Numbered from the stretch's first letter, positions 12,401 to 20,852 are shown. The stretch: DNA of 64,000 bases from Oscillospiraceae bacterium (GCA_015063585.1 SVTW01000003.1:1-64000), one strand, 5' to 3'. Program-made: numbers and translations. Notes: generated from the letters alone by a model not told the origin.

Positions 12401-15400
12401 AGCTCGGCGGCATCGCATATTACGCAAAAACCGTGATCAATGCCGACGGTTCGATCCAATTTATTGATAACCTGACCAACAGCGAATATCTCCAGATCGA
12501 CGGATTCCACTTTATCAGTCTGTCCGGCGGAACCTATGAGCTGATCGCATACCTCGGAAACGAGGCAAGCGTGCGCCTGCCCGAATCGGTACGCGGCAAG
12601 CCCTACACGATCAGCAACATGCGCGGCGGCAAGGAGATCACGGTTCCCGGCTCGCTTGGCACGTTGCCCTTCGCGGCATTTGCCGACAACCAGACGCTGG
12701 AGAGCGTGATTTTGGAGGAAGGAATTACCGAAATTTGTGACAGTGCCTTTGGCGCATGTCACGCCCTCCGCTCGGTCAAGCTGCCGCAAAGCCTTGAGGC
12801 GATCGGCTCCAACGCCTTTTACATGTGCTCACGCATGACCGCTCTCAACCTTCCCGCAAAGCTGCGGACGATCGGTCAGCAAGCGTTTGACACCTGCTCT
12901 TCCATTCGTGCGTTTGCGCTGCCTGAGGGGCTTGAAACGATCGGCAGCGGCGCCTTCCGCTACTGCACGGGTCTGGAATCGATCACACTCCCCGCAAGCC
13001 TGAATGAGATCGGCTCAAGTGCGTTTGAATCCTGCTCCTCGCTCAAAAACTTTGAAATTGCCGACGGAAACCGCAGCTTTATCGAAAAGGACGGCATCAT
13101 CTACAATCATACCGCAACCGAAATGATCTATGTGCTCCCCTCGGTCAGCGGTCACGTAACCCTCCCCGATACCCTGCTTTCAATTCCCGACCAAGCATTT
13201 TCCGAAATGTCAGCCGTCACGGGCATCACGATTCCCGAGGGACTGACTACAATCGGTTACAGCGCGTTCTACAAAACCTCGATCACCTCGATCACGTTGC
13301 CCGCCTCGCTCATCAGACTTGACAGCGACGCGCTCTGCACCGAAACGCTGACCGAGATCCGCTACGGCGGCACGCTCCGCGATTGGATCGCGCTCGATCG
13401 CGGATATACCAACACGCAAACCGCGATCGACCTCTACCTGAACGGAGAGCGCCTGATCAACGCGGAGATCCCCGAGGGTATCACCGCCATTCCCGCCGAT
13501 ACCTTTACCAACCTCACCATTGAGCACGTCACCTTCCCCTCCACGCTGGTTTCAATCGGAGAACGCGCCTTCCAGCGTTGCAGCGCACTCTTCAACGTGC
13601 ACATTCCCGCCTCCGTACAGAAGATCGAAGACCGCGCCTTTGCGGACTGCCAGTCCTTCCGTTCGATCACGGTGGATCCCGCAAACAATCATTTCAGCGC
13701 ACACGACGGAATCCTTTATAACAAAGCGATGACCGAGATTCTGTTGGCTCCGAGCGCGCTGGTTGGAAACGTTGAAATTCCCGAGGGCGTTACCACGATC
13801 CCCGATTGGATCTTTGAAATGCCCCTGCTTGCCTCGATCAAGCTGCCCTCCACGCTGACCGCAATTGGAGAATATGCCTTCCACGAGGTGCAGATCGGTT
13901 GTGTTTACAACAACAGTAATCTTCAGCTGACCCCCGGAAGCACGGAAAACGGACGCGTTGCGCTCTATGCGAGAATGGTGGTGGACAAAAACGGAACGCT
14001 CACCCGCCATTCGTTCTATCCCGACTTTGAAATGAAGATCTCCGACGACGGATTCCTTTACTTCAAGGAATGGAATTACGATGTTTTCAGAATGCGCGCC
14101 TACCTTGGAAATGAGGAGACCGTGATGCTCCCGCTTACCTTCAACGGGGAAGCATATCTCCCCTATGACGTACACGGTATCAAAAATCTCATTATCCCGA
14201 ACGGAATGACCGAGATTCCGGAAAGCGCGTTCAACCATTCCTACTCGTTGCAAAGCGTCACGATTCCCGAAAGCGTGACCAAGATCGGCAACAACGCATT
14301 CAATTCCTGCATCAATCTGCGTCAGATCGCCATTCCCGACACGGTCACAAGCCTTGGCTGGGGCGCGCTTGACGGCACCTACTATTACAACAACCCCAAC
14401 AATTGGAATTCGGACGGACTGCTTCTGCTCGGCAACCATCTGATTGCTGTAGACCCCGACGCAGAATACGTCAAGATCCCCTCCACCGTACGCTCGATCT
14501 CTGGCAGTGCCTTCCAAAACTGCTTCAAGGTGCGCCAGGTGACCATGCGCGGTGACTACGATTGCTACGGACTGCTGCAACCGTTGACCAACCTGGAAAC
14601 GCTGGTTCTGACCGAGGCGGTCACGCACCCGCTCTGCGAGATGTTTGAAAACAATCAACCTCTCACGCTCAGAAGCATTGTTCTGCTTGACAATCTGCGC
14701 CTGATGCTCGAGGAGCCCTCCTTCCTCTTTGCCGAATTGCACAACCTTAACATCTACGTGCAGGGCGAGGAAAAGGATCTGAAGTGGAATGAAAACTTCC
14801 CCAATTGGAACAACGGCAACACGGTCCTCTACGGCACACGCTGGACGCTCGCGGAGTTCTACGGGCAGGACGGCAAACTGATCTTCAGCTCGCCCTTCTC
14901 CTCGGCGCAGATCATTCGTCAGCCTTGGGTGAACGCCTACACTGACGATCTCTACCGCTACACCTTCATCGGATTTGACTTAAACGGTGACGGTAGCGTG
15001 GATACCCTCCCCGCAACCTCAACGGTTTGGATTCATGCGACCGCGATCTACACACGCGAGTTCCGCTGTGCGGAGGAAGGTCACCGTTGGCAGGTGGATC
15101 AAGCGGTAAACGCGCAGCAGCACACGCTGATTTGCGCTTGCGGTGAAACCTCGATGGCAGATCACAAATGGAGCGCGGGAACGGTCGTCACGCCCGCAAC
15201 GCATACCCGGGAAGGTGTGCGTGAGTTGACCTGTTTGGGTTGCCGACACAAAACGACCGAAGCGATCCCGCGCACCACCGAGCACACCTTTGACCAATGC
15301 GTTCCAAGCGATGCGTATTTCGCGGCGGACGCAACCTGCACGCACTCGAAGGGCTATTTCATGAGCTGTATTTGCGGTGAAAAGGGATCTGAGATCTTCT

Positions 15401-15783
15401 TCTCCGGCACAGCGATGGGCGAGCATTCCAATCCGGGTGTCTATGACTACGACGACAACGAACACCGCTTCTCCTGCACCGAATGTGGGCAGATCATTGC
15501 CGATTCCCACAATTGGGGCGAGTGGACCACCGATCCCGCAAACGACAGTCTGAAACGCCGTTCCTGCACCGTCTGCGGTTACACGCAAGAAGCCGCAAAC
15601 GGAAACGGCAATGGAAATGGAAACGGGAATGGCAACGGGAATGGCAACGGCGATAGCAATGGCAACACCTCCAATTCCGGATCGGGTGGCTGCTTCGGTT
15701 CGCTCAGCCTCTCCCCGCTCACCGTCGCGCTCCTTTGCCTCGCGCCCCTTCTCTCCTTCCGCAAAAAAAGGAAAGGCCAATAA
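6418..15783 (+). CDS. Giant (3121 aa) cell-surface S8 subtilisin-like protease with BspA-type leucine-rich repeats
   Basis: N-terminal TM; triad motifs VAVIDTGIDTDHS, GHGTSVAGV, GTSLACPVAAG; InlB-type segment (YAVFDGWYYDPQCT...LTLYANWV); dozens of LRR_5 units (IGxxAFxxCxxLxxITLPxSLxxI); GN linker; C-terminal TM plus RKKRK. Confidence 0.95.
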   Translation: MKQPNPHPIPRHGKKLAVILIPLCAILLCVAAILGALYFQDQKVQYRDELIRDLTEHRGEYDEQSIVLRDTSRGTATALAEKLGASLRITKDGKFATLTLPEGTTFLDICADEDHFNDLHHMSIDYHTYISDIATDEEDDGLPLPMRPQYTVSDEGYRSQTYLDYVNLKDTWNSTRGDGVLVAVIDTGIDTDHSEFAGRISEYSYNASEDKIVKDFTDENGAFDWSLIEDEQGHGTSVAGVLASPLDNGGIVGIAPNVTLLVIKAECDESGAFKRTSDLVFGLYYAIECDAKVVNMSFGGKGDEASNPYASATQLAVDSDVICLAAAGNDSSSETCYPACDPNVIGVGALEQDGWGLASYSNFGENVDIVAPGSTYTASNNGGYQSTRGTSLACPVAAGAVALYVSTNYYVEFSEICELLYASCYDLGDLGHDWYFGYGALDISALISEERGTVTFNMMTDELENTTQVFIRNHTLQNIPTPERLYAVFDGWYYDPQCTDEYDWYADAFSSDLTLYANWVNEEDGIPYTYVELEDGTIEIRSYTGRRRFITVPAFIEGKTVSSIGRGAFAGQTNLRQVTLPEGLVSIGDNAFGGCSNLVRMQIPDSVTVIGEGAFVNNVRLTAVTFGSKSTLKTIGSFAFQNCARIRDITLPASLRELDGRAFLGATSISAFALQSGNTAFSVRDGVLFRADEVTLVCYPAGRNGTYAIPASVRTVGPAAFAYAKITQIDLKNTSKIDQDAFAFCRITSLSIPNSVTSLGSTAFSNCSALRELTLGTGLRTIPEMAFFYCDSLQAVTIPAGVTAIDKSAFAGCFALHSLEFAPESQLIKIGDEAFSPANIQTVSLPASLTEIGQRAFRSCPLTAVHFAPNAALKQIGQEAFADTADLTEITLPEGLQAVGESAFIRSGLLRVTLPASLRTLGNGAFAECPSLTEIHVNAGNSVFTSVDGVLFDAAQTTLLIYPAGKTASEYTVPIGTETIGKQAFRGAVHLVAVTLPEGVHTISEYAFYGCSGMYSYGLPSTLKQIDRYAFSQNSSLYALTIPAAVEQIGPFAFAENWELSYFNFAENAMLKRIGYGALAYCGIYELRIPASVSTIAQGAFEGCTDLQSITFAQNSALEKLSAYLFDGCTNLYSLRFEAGSALTSIQAHALEGMRQLTTVDFGDAKLTEIDNFAFRFCENLNALLIPEGVTYIGRYAFYNCTSLRTLTVPASVERIGRFAFLGAEDLSIYFAADTLPSNLQADWDHGITGYYLGVTDVQTGGDFIYAALTSGNTALIQYLGKETRLDLNAVDLGGPIITIGGKAFYYSPIEEVILPDSLITIQSYAFYHSSLKSLTVPSTVSFIGREAFADTPIQTLTIPADAALTVIEQSAFANTAKLSALTLPKSLTTLGRAAFKNSAITSLTFADGIGLTEISEEAFAYTKITSLRLPDSVTLINHNAFRETEHLQSVTFGAGEDLMLMSNAFYRAGLTSLTIPKNISYIGEYAFVALPRLQAFAVDAENPYYAAQDGLLCSKDGRRLIAVPAGRTGSLAVPAGIEIIGFGAFENTALSEVTFSESANILSIGYRAFYSAQNLSSIRIPASVVAIDYYAFANCTSLQSVTFEADSALNGIYEGAFLGCLKLSAITLPDSIIEISDFAFYGCAALDSIPISEQSQILGIYSYAMAYTGLSGELTTPATLIDIGDYAFLGTKITSAKIPADNARQLLLGIGVFRDCNSLTSITLPFIGASFEDSRITWFSYIFGAGSYEASEAYLPASLKRVEIAEGLTTIGAYAFCEVKTLEEIVLPHSIVTLEPFAFHESFAAYELTNTVTLATETIDHFALYFGHGMTGSLRLGEGLESLMVPIEGIRHLYLPASLTHIEPQVLNMNQQLQSVEIAPENQQFSSLDGVLYNKAGTEILGVPGGLAGHVTLPATLNEIGADAFRECHNITELTLPEGITRIASGAFAGNMNLVKITIPSTLTAIDAEAFSGCNALQVICNNSHLQIQIGSNELGGIAYYAKTVINADGSIQFIDNLTNSEYLQIDGFHFISLSGGTYELIAYLGNEASVRLPESVRGKPYTISNMRGGKEITVPGSLGTLPFAAFADNQTLESVILEEGITEICDSAFGACHALRSVKLPQSLEAIGSNAFYMCSRMTALNLPAKLRTIGQQAFDTCSSIRAFALPEGLETIGSGAFRYCTGLESITLPASLNEIGSSAFESCSSLKNFEIADGNRSFIEKDGIIYNHTATEMIYVLPSVSGHVTLPDTLLSIPDQAFSEMSAVTGITIPEGLTTIGYSAFYKTSITSITLPASLIRLDSDALCTETLTEIRYGGTLRDWIALDRGYTNTQTAIDLYLNGERLINAEIPEGITAIPADTFTNLTIEHVTFPSTLVSIGERAFQRCSALFNVHIPASVQKIEDRAFADCQSFRSITVDPANNHFSAHDGILYNKAMTEILLAPSALVGNVEIPEGVTTIPDWIFEMPLLASIKLPSTLTAIGEYAFHEVQIGCVYNNSNLQLTPGSTENGRVALYARMVVDKNGTLTRHSFYPDFEMKISDDGFLYFKEWNYDVFRMRAYLGNEETVMLPLTFNGEAYLPYDVHGIKNLIIPNGMTEIPESAFNHSYSLQSVTIPESVTKIGNNAFNSCINLRQIAIPDTVTSLGWGALDGTYYYNNPNNWNSDGLLLLGNHLIAVDPDAEYVKIPSTVRSISGSAFQNCFKVRQVTMRGDYDCYGLLQPLTNLETLVLTEAVTHPLCEMFENNQPLTLRSIVLLDNLRLMLEEPSFLFAELHNLNIYVQGEEKDLKWNENFPNWNNGNTVLYGTRWTLAEFYGQDGKLIFSSPFSSAQIIRQPWVNAYTDDLYRYTFIGFDLNGDGSVDTLPATSTVWIHATAIYTREFRCAEEGHRWQVDQAVNAQQHTLICACGETSMADHKWSAGTVVTPATHTREGVRELTCLGCRHKTTEAIPRTTEHTFDQCVPSDAYFAADATCTHSKGYFMSCICGEKGSEIFFSGTAMGEHSNPGVYDYDDNEHRFSCTECGQIIADSHNWGEWTTDPANDSLKRRSCTVCGYTQEAANGNGNGNGNGNGNGNGNGDSNGNTSNSGSGGCFGSLSLSPLTVALLCLAPLLSFRKKRKGQ
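15601..15668 (+). repeat. Hexanucleotide tandem repeat (GGNAAY)n encoding (Gly-Asn)n
   Basis: ggaaacggcaatggaaatggaaacgggaatggcaacgggaatggcaacggc. Confidence 0.9.
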
Positions 15784-15879
15784 AAACAATCAAATCGGGG
15801 ACGCGGGGACGCGGGGACGCGGTTTATGCGGGGTCTTTTTGAAAAAAGACCCCTGCACCCCAAAAACTTTCCCGAACCA

Positions 15880-16330
15880 ATTTCTATTGTGTGCTGGAGT
15901 GTCACATAGCTAAAGGCACAGGTACTACCGATTGCCGTCAGGCGCCGCCAAGACCCTGCCGGCACTCGCGGAGGACGCAAACACCCCCATCGGGAAAAGT
16001 TTTGGTCAAGCTTTTTCAAAAGCTTGCGAGGTCAAGGGCGAGTAGCCCTTGGCGCGCTCCGCAGAGCGCGAAACTCCCCTGATCGGCGTTTCTTTTTGAT
16101 AGATTTTTCTTTGCGCCTCCTTCTTGCAAAGAAAAATCGGCTGTGGAGTGCCGAGAGCAATACGGGAGACTAGTTTTTTGTCAGAAAACTTCTTGAAAGA
16201 AGTTTTCCGACACCTTTCAAGAACTTTCCCGAACGATTTTTATAGTGTGGTGGGGTGTGCATCGGCTCAGGACTTAGGTATTCCCAATTGCCGTCAGGCA
16301 CCGCCAAGACCCTGCCGGCACTACCGATAC
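15880..16330 (-). repeat. Composite intergenic repeat B-A-C-B (reverse orientation)
   Basis: Same module order on the minus strand as the copies at 26661, 41391, 42931 and 52953. Confidence 0.85.
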
Positions 16331-16861
16331 GAAACCAGTTCTTTATTCGAGTCATTCTGAGCCGCGTAAGCGTGCGAAGAATCTGGTAACTTTTCCGAAA
16401 AAGGCAAAGCCTTTAAAAGAATGTTTCAAGATCCTTCGCGGCTACCGCCTCGCTCAGGATGACCCAGAAAAGGGGTTGTATTCAGAGTTATAAACAACCC
16501 CTGCCGGCACTACCGATAAAGAAAAAATTACATTTTTCGAGTCATCCTGAGCGAAGGGGCGAAGCCCCGAGTCGAAGTTTTGCGTAGGTGAGGCATGCCG
16601 AACGGAGCAAAACCAACGAAAACAACCATGGGTTGTTTGAGGCAGGGATCTACTTAAAATCGCCATTGGCTTGCCGTATGAGAGTTGCTTTTTTGAAAAA
16701 GGCAAAGCCTTTAAAAGAATGTTTCAAGATTCTTCGCACGCTTACGCCCGACAACGCTTTGCGTGTCGCTAAAGTGCTTTGCACTTTTCTGCTCAAGAAT
16801 GACCCGAAAGGGAATTTTCGCAAACATAAACCCATCGGTGCTCGCGAAAAAGCAAATTTGT

Positions 16862-16950
16862 CCACAGCCTCCCTCCGGGAGGGAGGTGGATTTTGCGTAG
16901 CAAAAGCCGGAAGGAGCCGGCGATGGCTGTGACTTACAATTCCCAAAAAC
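16862..16950 (+). repeat. Intergenic repeat module D (triple hairpin)
   Basis: cctccctccgggagggagg, ttttgcgtagcaaaa, gccggaaggagccggc in series; copies also at 23653, 26563, 33099, 34001, 38528. Confidence 0.88.
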
Positions 16951-17068
16951 GCGAACGACGTGAATCATACACAAACTTCACCGGCACTCGCGGAGGACGC
17001 GGGGGACGCGATTTTCGTCAGAAAACGTCTTGAAAGAAGTTTTCTGACAAAAAACCTGGCGAAAGGTA

Positions 17069-17097
17069 TTGAAATTACAAAAAGAATCTGTTATAAT
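17069..17097 (+). promoter_or_regulatory. Promoter upstream of hisS
   Basis: TTGAAA-17-TATAAT. Confidence 0.65.
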
Positions 17098-17133
17098 AAA
17101 GAAGAATATAGATTTTTCCAAGAGGTATTGGCA

Positions 17134-18438
17134 ATGAGCGAGAAGCTATCAACACAGCCCTACAAAGGCACAAGAGATTTTTACCCGCGCGAGATGCGCA
17201 TGCGCAATTGGTTTTTTGGTGTGATCCGCCACGTTTTAGAGCGCTCGGCGTTTGAGGAATACAACGGCCCCATGCTTGAGTCGCTCGCTCTTTACGCCGC
17301 AAAAAGCGGGGAGGAGCTGGCAAATGAGCAAACCTATAACTTTACCGACAGAGGCGACCGCCGCATGGCGATCCGCCCCGAAATGACCCCCACCGTGGCA
17401 CGCATGGTGGCGGGCAAGATGGGCGAGCTCAATTTCCCGCTCAAGTGGTTCTCGATCCCGAACATGTACCGTTGCGAGCGTCCCCAACGCGGCCGCTTGC
17501 GCGAGTTCTGGCAGATCAATGTTGACATTTTCGGCTGCGATGGCTTTGAGGCGGACCTTGAGGTCATTTCCAGCGCGATCGCCCTTCTGCGCGCGTTCGG
17601 CGCGGACGAGAGCATGTTCACCGTGCGCATCAACAACCGCCGCTTCTTCAACGACGTGATCGCCGCCATTGCAGGAACCGATCCCGAGGGCAGCCGCAAG
17701 GTCTCCAAGGTCATTGACCGCAAGGGCAAGATCCCGCGCGAGGAATATGAAAAAGAACTCCGTGAGCTCGGTCTCTCGGACGGGCAGATCGCCAAGATCG
17801 ACGCGCTCTACACCATGGACGTGTCCGATGCCATCGCCCTCTGCCCCGATTCGGTGGGCGCGGGAGAGCTCCGTCAGCTCTTTGACGCACTTGACCGCAC
17901 GGGTCTGCGCAAGTATTGCGTCTTTGATTTCGGCATCATTCGCGGTCTGGATTACTACACGGGTACCGTGTTTGAGGTCTTTGACAACGCGCCCGAGAAC
18001 AACCGCGCCATGTTCGGCGGCGGCAGATACGACAACCTCGTTGGCCTTTTCGTCAAGAACGCAAAGGTTTCGGGCGTTGGATACGGCATGGGAGACGTCA
18101 CGCTGGAGCACTTCCTCGAAACGCACAAGCTCATGCCCGCCTCCTTTGACGAATCGGTCAAGGTGCTCGTCACACGCTTTGAAGACGTCCCCTACGACCG
18201 CTACCTCGCGCTGGTGGATACCCTCCGCGACGCCGACATCACCGCATCGGTCTACCTCGGCACGAAAAAGTTCGGCAAGCAGATCGACTTTGCCGTAAAG
18301 GACGGCTATTCGCACGTGCTGATCATGGGCGGCGACGAAGCGGCACGCGGCGTGGTACGCGTGAAGGATCTCAACACACGCGAGGAATGCGAGACCACTC
18401 CCGACGGCGTGATCGCGCTTTTGAAAGACAAACAATAA
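17134..18438 (+). CDS. hisS: Histidine--tRNA ligase
   Basis: KGTRDFYPREMRMR, RPEMTPTVARM, YRCERPQRGRLREFWQ, GGRYDNL; start trimmed to ATG 17134. Confidence 0.95.
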   Translation: MSEKLSTQPYKGTRDFYPREMRMRNWFFGVIRHVLERSAFEEYNGPMLESLALYAAKSGEELANEQTYNFTDRGDRRMAIRPEMTPTVARMVAGKMGELNFPLKWFSIPNMYRCERPQRGRLREFWQINVDIFGCDGFEADLEVISSAIALLRAFGADESMFTVRINNRRFFNDVIAAIAGTDPEGSRKVSKVIDRKGKIPREEYEKELRELGLSDGQIAKIDALYTMDVSDAIALCPDSVGAGELRQLFDALDRTGLRKYCVFDFGIIRGLDYYTGTVFEVFDNAPENNRAMFGGGRYDNLVGLFVKNAKVSGVGYGMGDVTLEHFLETHKLMPASFDESVKVLVTRFEDVPYDRYLALVDTLRDADITASVYLGTKKFGKQIDFAVKDGYSHVLIMGGDEAARGVVRVKDLNTREECETTPDGVIALLKDKQ

Positions 18439-18490
18439 AACGAAAATATAATGATTTCGGACAGAAAATCAAGAAAGGTAGGTTCCCCCT

Positions 18491-19408
18491 ATGCAACGCT
18501 TTACAACAACCTCCTCCGACGGAAAAACCACTCTCGCCGCTTATAAGCTGGTTCCCGAGAACCCGCGCGGCATGCTCCAGATCTCGCACGGCATGTGCGA
18601 GTACATTCTGCGCTACCGTGAATTCGCGCAGTTCCTCGCCAACGAGGGCATTCTGGTGTTCGGTCACGACCACCTCGGTCACGGCTACTCCGCGAAATCC
18701 ACCCGCGACCTCGGCTACACCGCAAAGGACGGCGGCGTTGACTTCCTCGTTGAGGACGTGCACAACCTCACTCTCAAAATGAAGCAGGAGTACCCCGATC
18801 TGCCCGTGATCCTGTTCGGTCACAGCATGGGCTCCTTCATCGCTCGCGCGGTGCTGGAGAAGTATTCCTCCACTTATCAGGCAGCCGTGATCTGCGGTAC
18901 GGCGGGCCCCGGTATGCCCACCGCATTCGGCAAGGCGGTTACCAAGCATATGATGACCTTCCTTGGAGAGCATTTCCGCTCCAAGATGCTCCGCCGCGTT
19001 TGCTTCGGCGGCTATAACAAAAAGTGCGGCGAGGGCTGTGACCGCAACGCATGGCTCACGCGCGACGAGGAGATCGTAAAGGCTTACAACGCCGATATGC
19101 TCTGCGTTTACAACTTCACCCTGCGCGGCTACTACGACCTCTTTACCCTGCTTGATCAGGTCAACCGCGAGGATTGGGCCGCTACCCTTTCCAAGGACCT
19201 TCCCGTGCTGGTCGTCAGCGGCGAGGAGGACCCCGTGGGCAATTGGGGCGAGGGACCGAAAAAGGTTGCCGAGGCTCTGCTGGCAGCCGACATGCGTGAC
19301 ATTACCCTCAAGCTCTACCCCGAAATGCGCCATGAGATCGTAAACGAGATCGGACGCGATGAGGTTTGGAAAGATCTGCTCGAATGGCTGAATCAGAAGT
19401 TCGCTTGA
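18491..19408 (+). CDS. Alpha/beta hydrolase, monoacylglycerol-lipase-like
   Basis: GHDHLGHG, FGHSMGSFIAR nucleophile elbow, GEEDPVGNWG, MRHEIVNE. Confidence 0.88.
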   Translation: MQRFTTTSSDGKTTLAAYKLVPENPRGMLQISHGMCEYILRYREFAQFLANEGILVFGHDHLGHGYSAKSTRDLGYTAKDGGVDFLVEDVHNLTLKMKQEYPDLPVILFGHSMGSFIARAVLEKYSSTYQAAVICGTAGPGMPTAFGKAVTKHMMTFLGEHFRSKMLRRVCFGGYNKKCGEGCDRNAWLTRDEEIVKAYNADMLCVYNFTLRGYYDLFTLLDQVNREDWAATLSKDLPVLVVSGEEDPVGNWGEGPKKVAEALLAADMRDITLKLYPEMRHEIVNEIGRDEVWKDLLEWLNQKFA

Positions 19409-19848
19409 TCGACCTGCGCGAAACGAAGGGCCGCATTCTCGGCGTTGATTTCGGTGATACCAGAACCGGTCTTGCCGTGTCGGACATCGGCCGCTTTCTC
19501 GCCTCGGGGATCGGATACGTTTCGCCCGGCGGGATCGAAAAAACCGCCGCCGCGGTTGCCGACGTCGCACGTGAGCACGCGGTCGGTGCCGTTGTGGTGG
19601 GGCTCCCGCGCAACATGGACGGCTCGGAGGGCTTTCGCGCCGAGCGCTGCCGCGCGTTTGCCGCTCTGCTTTCCGAAAAGCTCGGCGGCAGCGTTCCCGT
19701 TGCCATGATCGACGAACGGCTTTCCACAGTCTCGGCATCGCGCTACCTCAACGAGACCAACACGCGCGGAAAACAGCGCAAGCAGGTGATCGACACGCTT
19801 TCGGCGCAGATCCTTTTGCAAAACGCGCTGGACCGCCTCAAAAATTAA
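19384..19848 (+). CDS. ruvX: Putative pre-16S rRNA nuclease / Holliday-junction resolvase YqgF family
   Basis: ILGVDFGDTRTGLAVSD, VVGLPRNMDGSEG, MIDERLSTVSA; overlaps the 3' end of the preceding gene. Confidence 0.9.
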   Translation: MAESEVRLIDLRETKGRILGVDFGDTRTGLAVSDIGRFLASGIGYVSPGGIEKTAAAVADVAREHAVGAVVVGLPRNMDGSEGFRAERCRAFAALLSEKLGGSVPVAMIDERLSTVSASRYLNETNTRGKQRKQVIDTLSAQILLQNALDRLKN

Positions 19849-19870
19849 GACAACATACAGGATCGGACAT

Positions 19871-19932
19871 CGGGACTGTTGCATTCGCAGGGAGAAGCGA
19901 TACGGCTTCCGCATCGAACCGCAACAGTCCCG
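19871..19932. other. Long inverted repeat with structured loop between ruvX and the PLP kinase gene
   Basis: cgggactgttgc ... gcaacagtcccg, 12/12 pairing arms, 38-nt loop. Confidence 0.75.
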
Positions 19933-19976
19933 CTTTGCCGACCGAACGGCTATCCCCCGAAAGGAATCCACAAAAC

Positions 19977-20852
19977 ATGAAACGCTCTATGCCGCCGCGC
20001 ATCGCGGCCATTCACGACCTCTCCTGCTTCGGCAGGTGCGCCCTCACCGTTGTGCTGCCAACGCTCTCGGTCATGGGCTATCAGGTCGTCCCCGTCCCAA
20101 CCGCTCTGCTCTCAACCCACACGGGCGGCTTTGACGGCATTTATTTCCGCGACCTCACCGCCGATATGGACGCCATCGCCGCCCATTTGGATCGGCTTGG
20201 GGTCTCGTTCCGCGCGATCTACACGGGCTTTCTCGGCAGTGCCGAGCAGATCGAGACCGTCTCGCGCTTTCTCGATCTCTTTGCCGCGCGCACCGACGAG
20301 AGCCAAAATACGCCGCTGATCCTGATCGACCCCGTAATGGGCGACGACGGCGTGCTCTACTCCACCTACACCCCTGAGCTGATGCGCGGAATGAAGCAGC
20401 TTGCCGCGCGCGCACAGCTTCTCACCCCCAACCTCACCGAGGCATGCTTTCTCACCGACACGCCGTGGCGCGATACCGCCGCGCTCCCCGAGGCCGAGGC
20501 GCTCGCCTTTGCCGAGTCGCTCCTTTGCGCGCTGGAAGGCATTTGCGGCGGCAGGATCGTGATCACGGGGATCGGGCTTTCGGACGGGACGCTGGCAAAC
20601 GTGGGCCGTGATACCGATGGCTCGCGCTTTTGCGTGCGCCTTCCGCATGAGGGCAGACCCTTTCCGGGTACGGGAGACCTTTTTGCGTCGGTCCTGCTCG
20701 GTGCCCTGCTCGACGGCAAGGAATTTCCCGCCGCCTGCGAAACGGCCGCGCGTTTTACCGCCGAGGTGATCCGCGATTCCGCCGCGATCGACGCCCCCGC
20801 GCGCAACGGTGTCGCGCTTGAATCGCATCTCGGCAAACTCGCCAATTTATGA
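19977..20852 (+). CDS. Pyridoxal/pyridoxamine kinase family (PfkB/ThiD fold)
   Basis: IAAIHDLSCFGRCALTVVLPTLS, DPVMGDDGVLY, LTPNLTEACFL, GTGDLFASVLLGALLDG. Confidence 0.87.
   Translation: MKRSMPPRIAAIHDLSCFGRCALTVVLPTLSVMGYQVVPVPTALLSTHTGGFDGIYFRDLTADMDAIAAHLDRLGVSFRAIYTGFLGSAEQIETVSRFLDLFAARTDESQNTPLILIDPVMGDDGVLYSTYTPELMRGMKQLAARAQLLTPNLTEACFLTDTPWRDTAALPEAEALAFAESLLCALEGICGGRIVITGIGLSDGTLANVGRDTDGSRFCVRLPHEGRPFPGTGDLFASVLLGALLDGKEFPAACETAARFTAEVIRDSAAIDAPARNGVALESHLGKLANL

Noticed and set aside
15670-15783. LPXTG sortase anchor on the giant protease
   Set aside because: No LPXTG-like motif; tail is GGC-TM-basic.
17236-18435. 399-aa minus-strand ORF
   Set aside because: Antisense to hisS, which has full family motifs.
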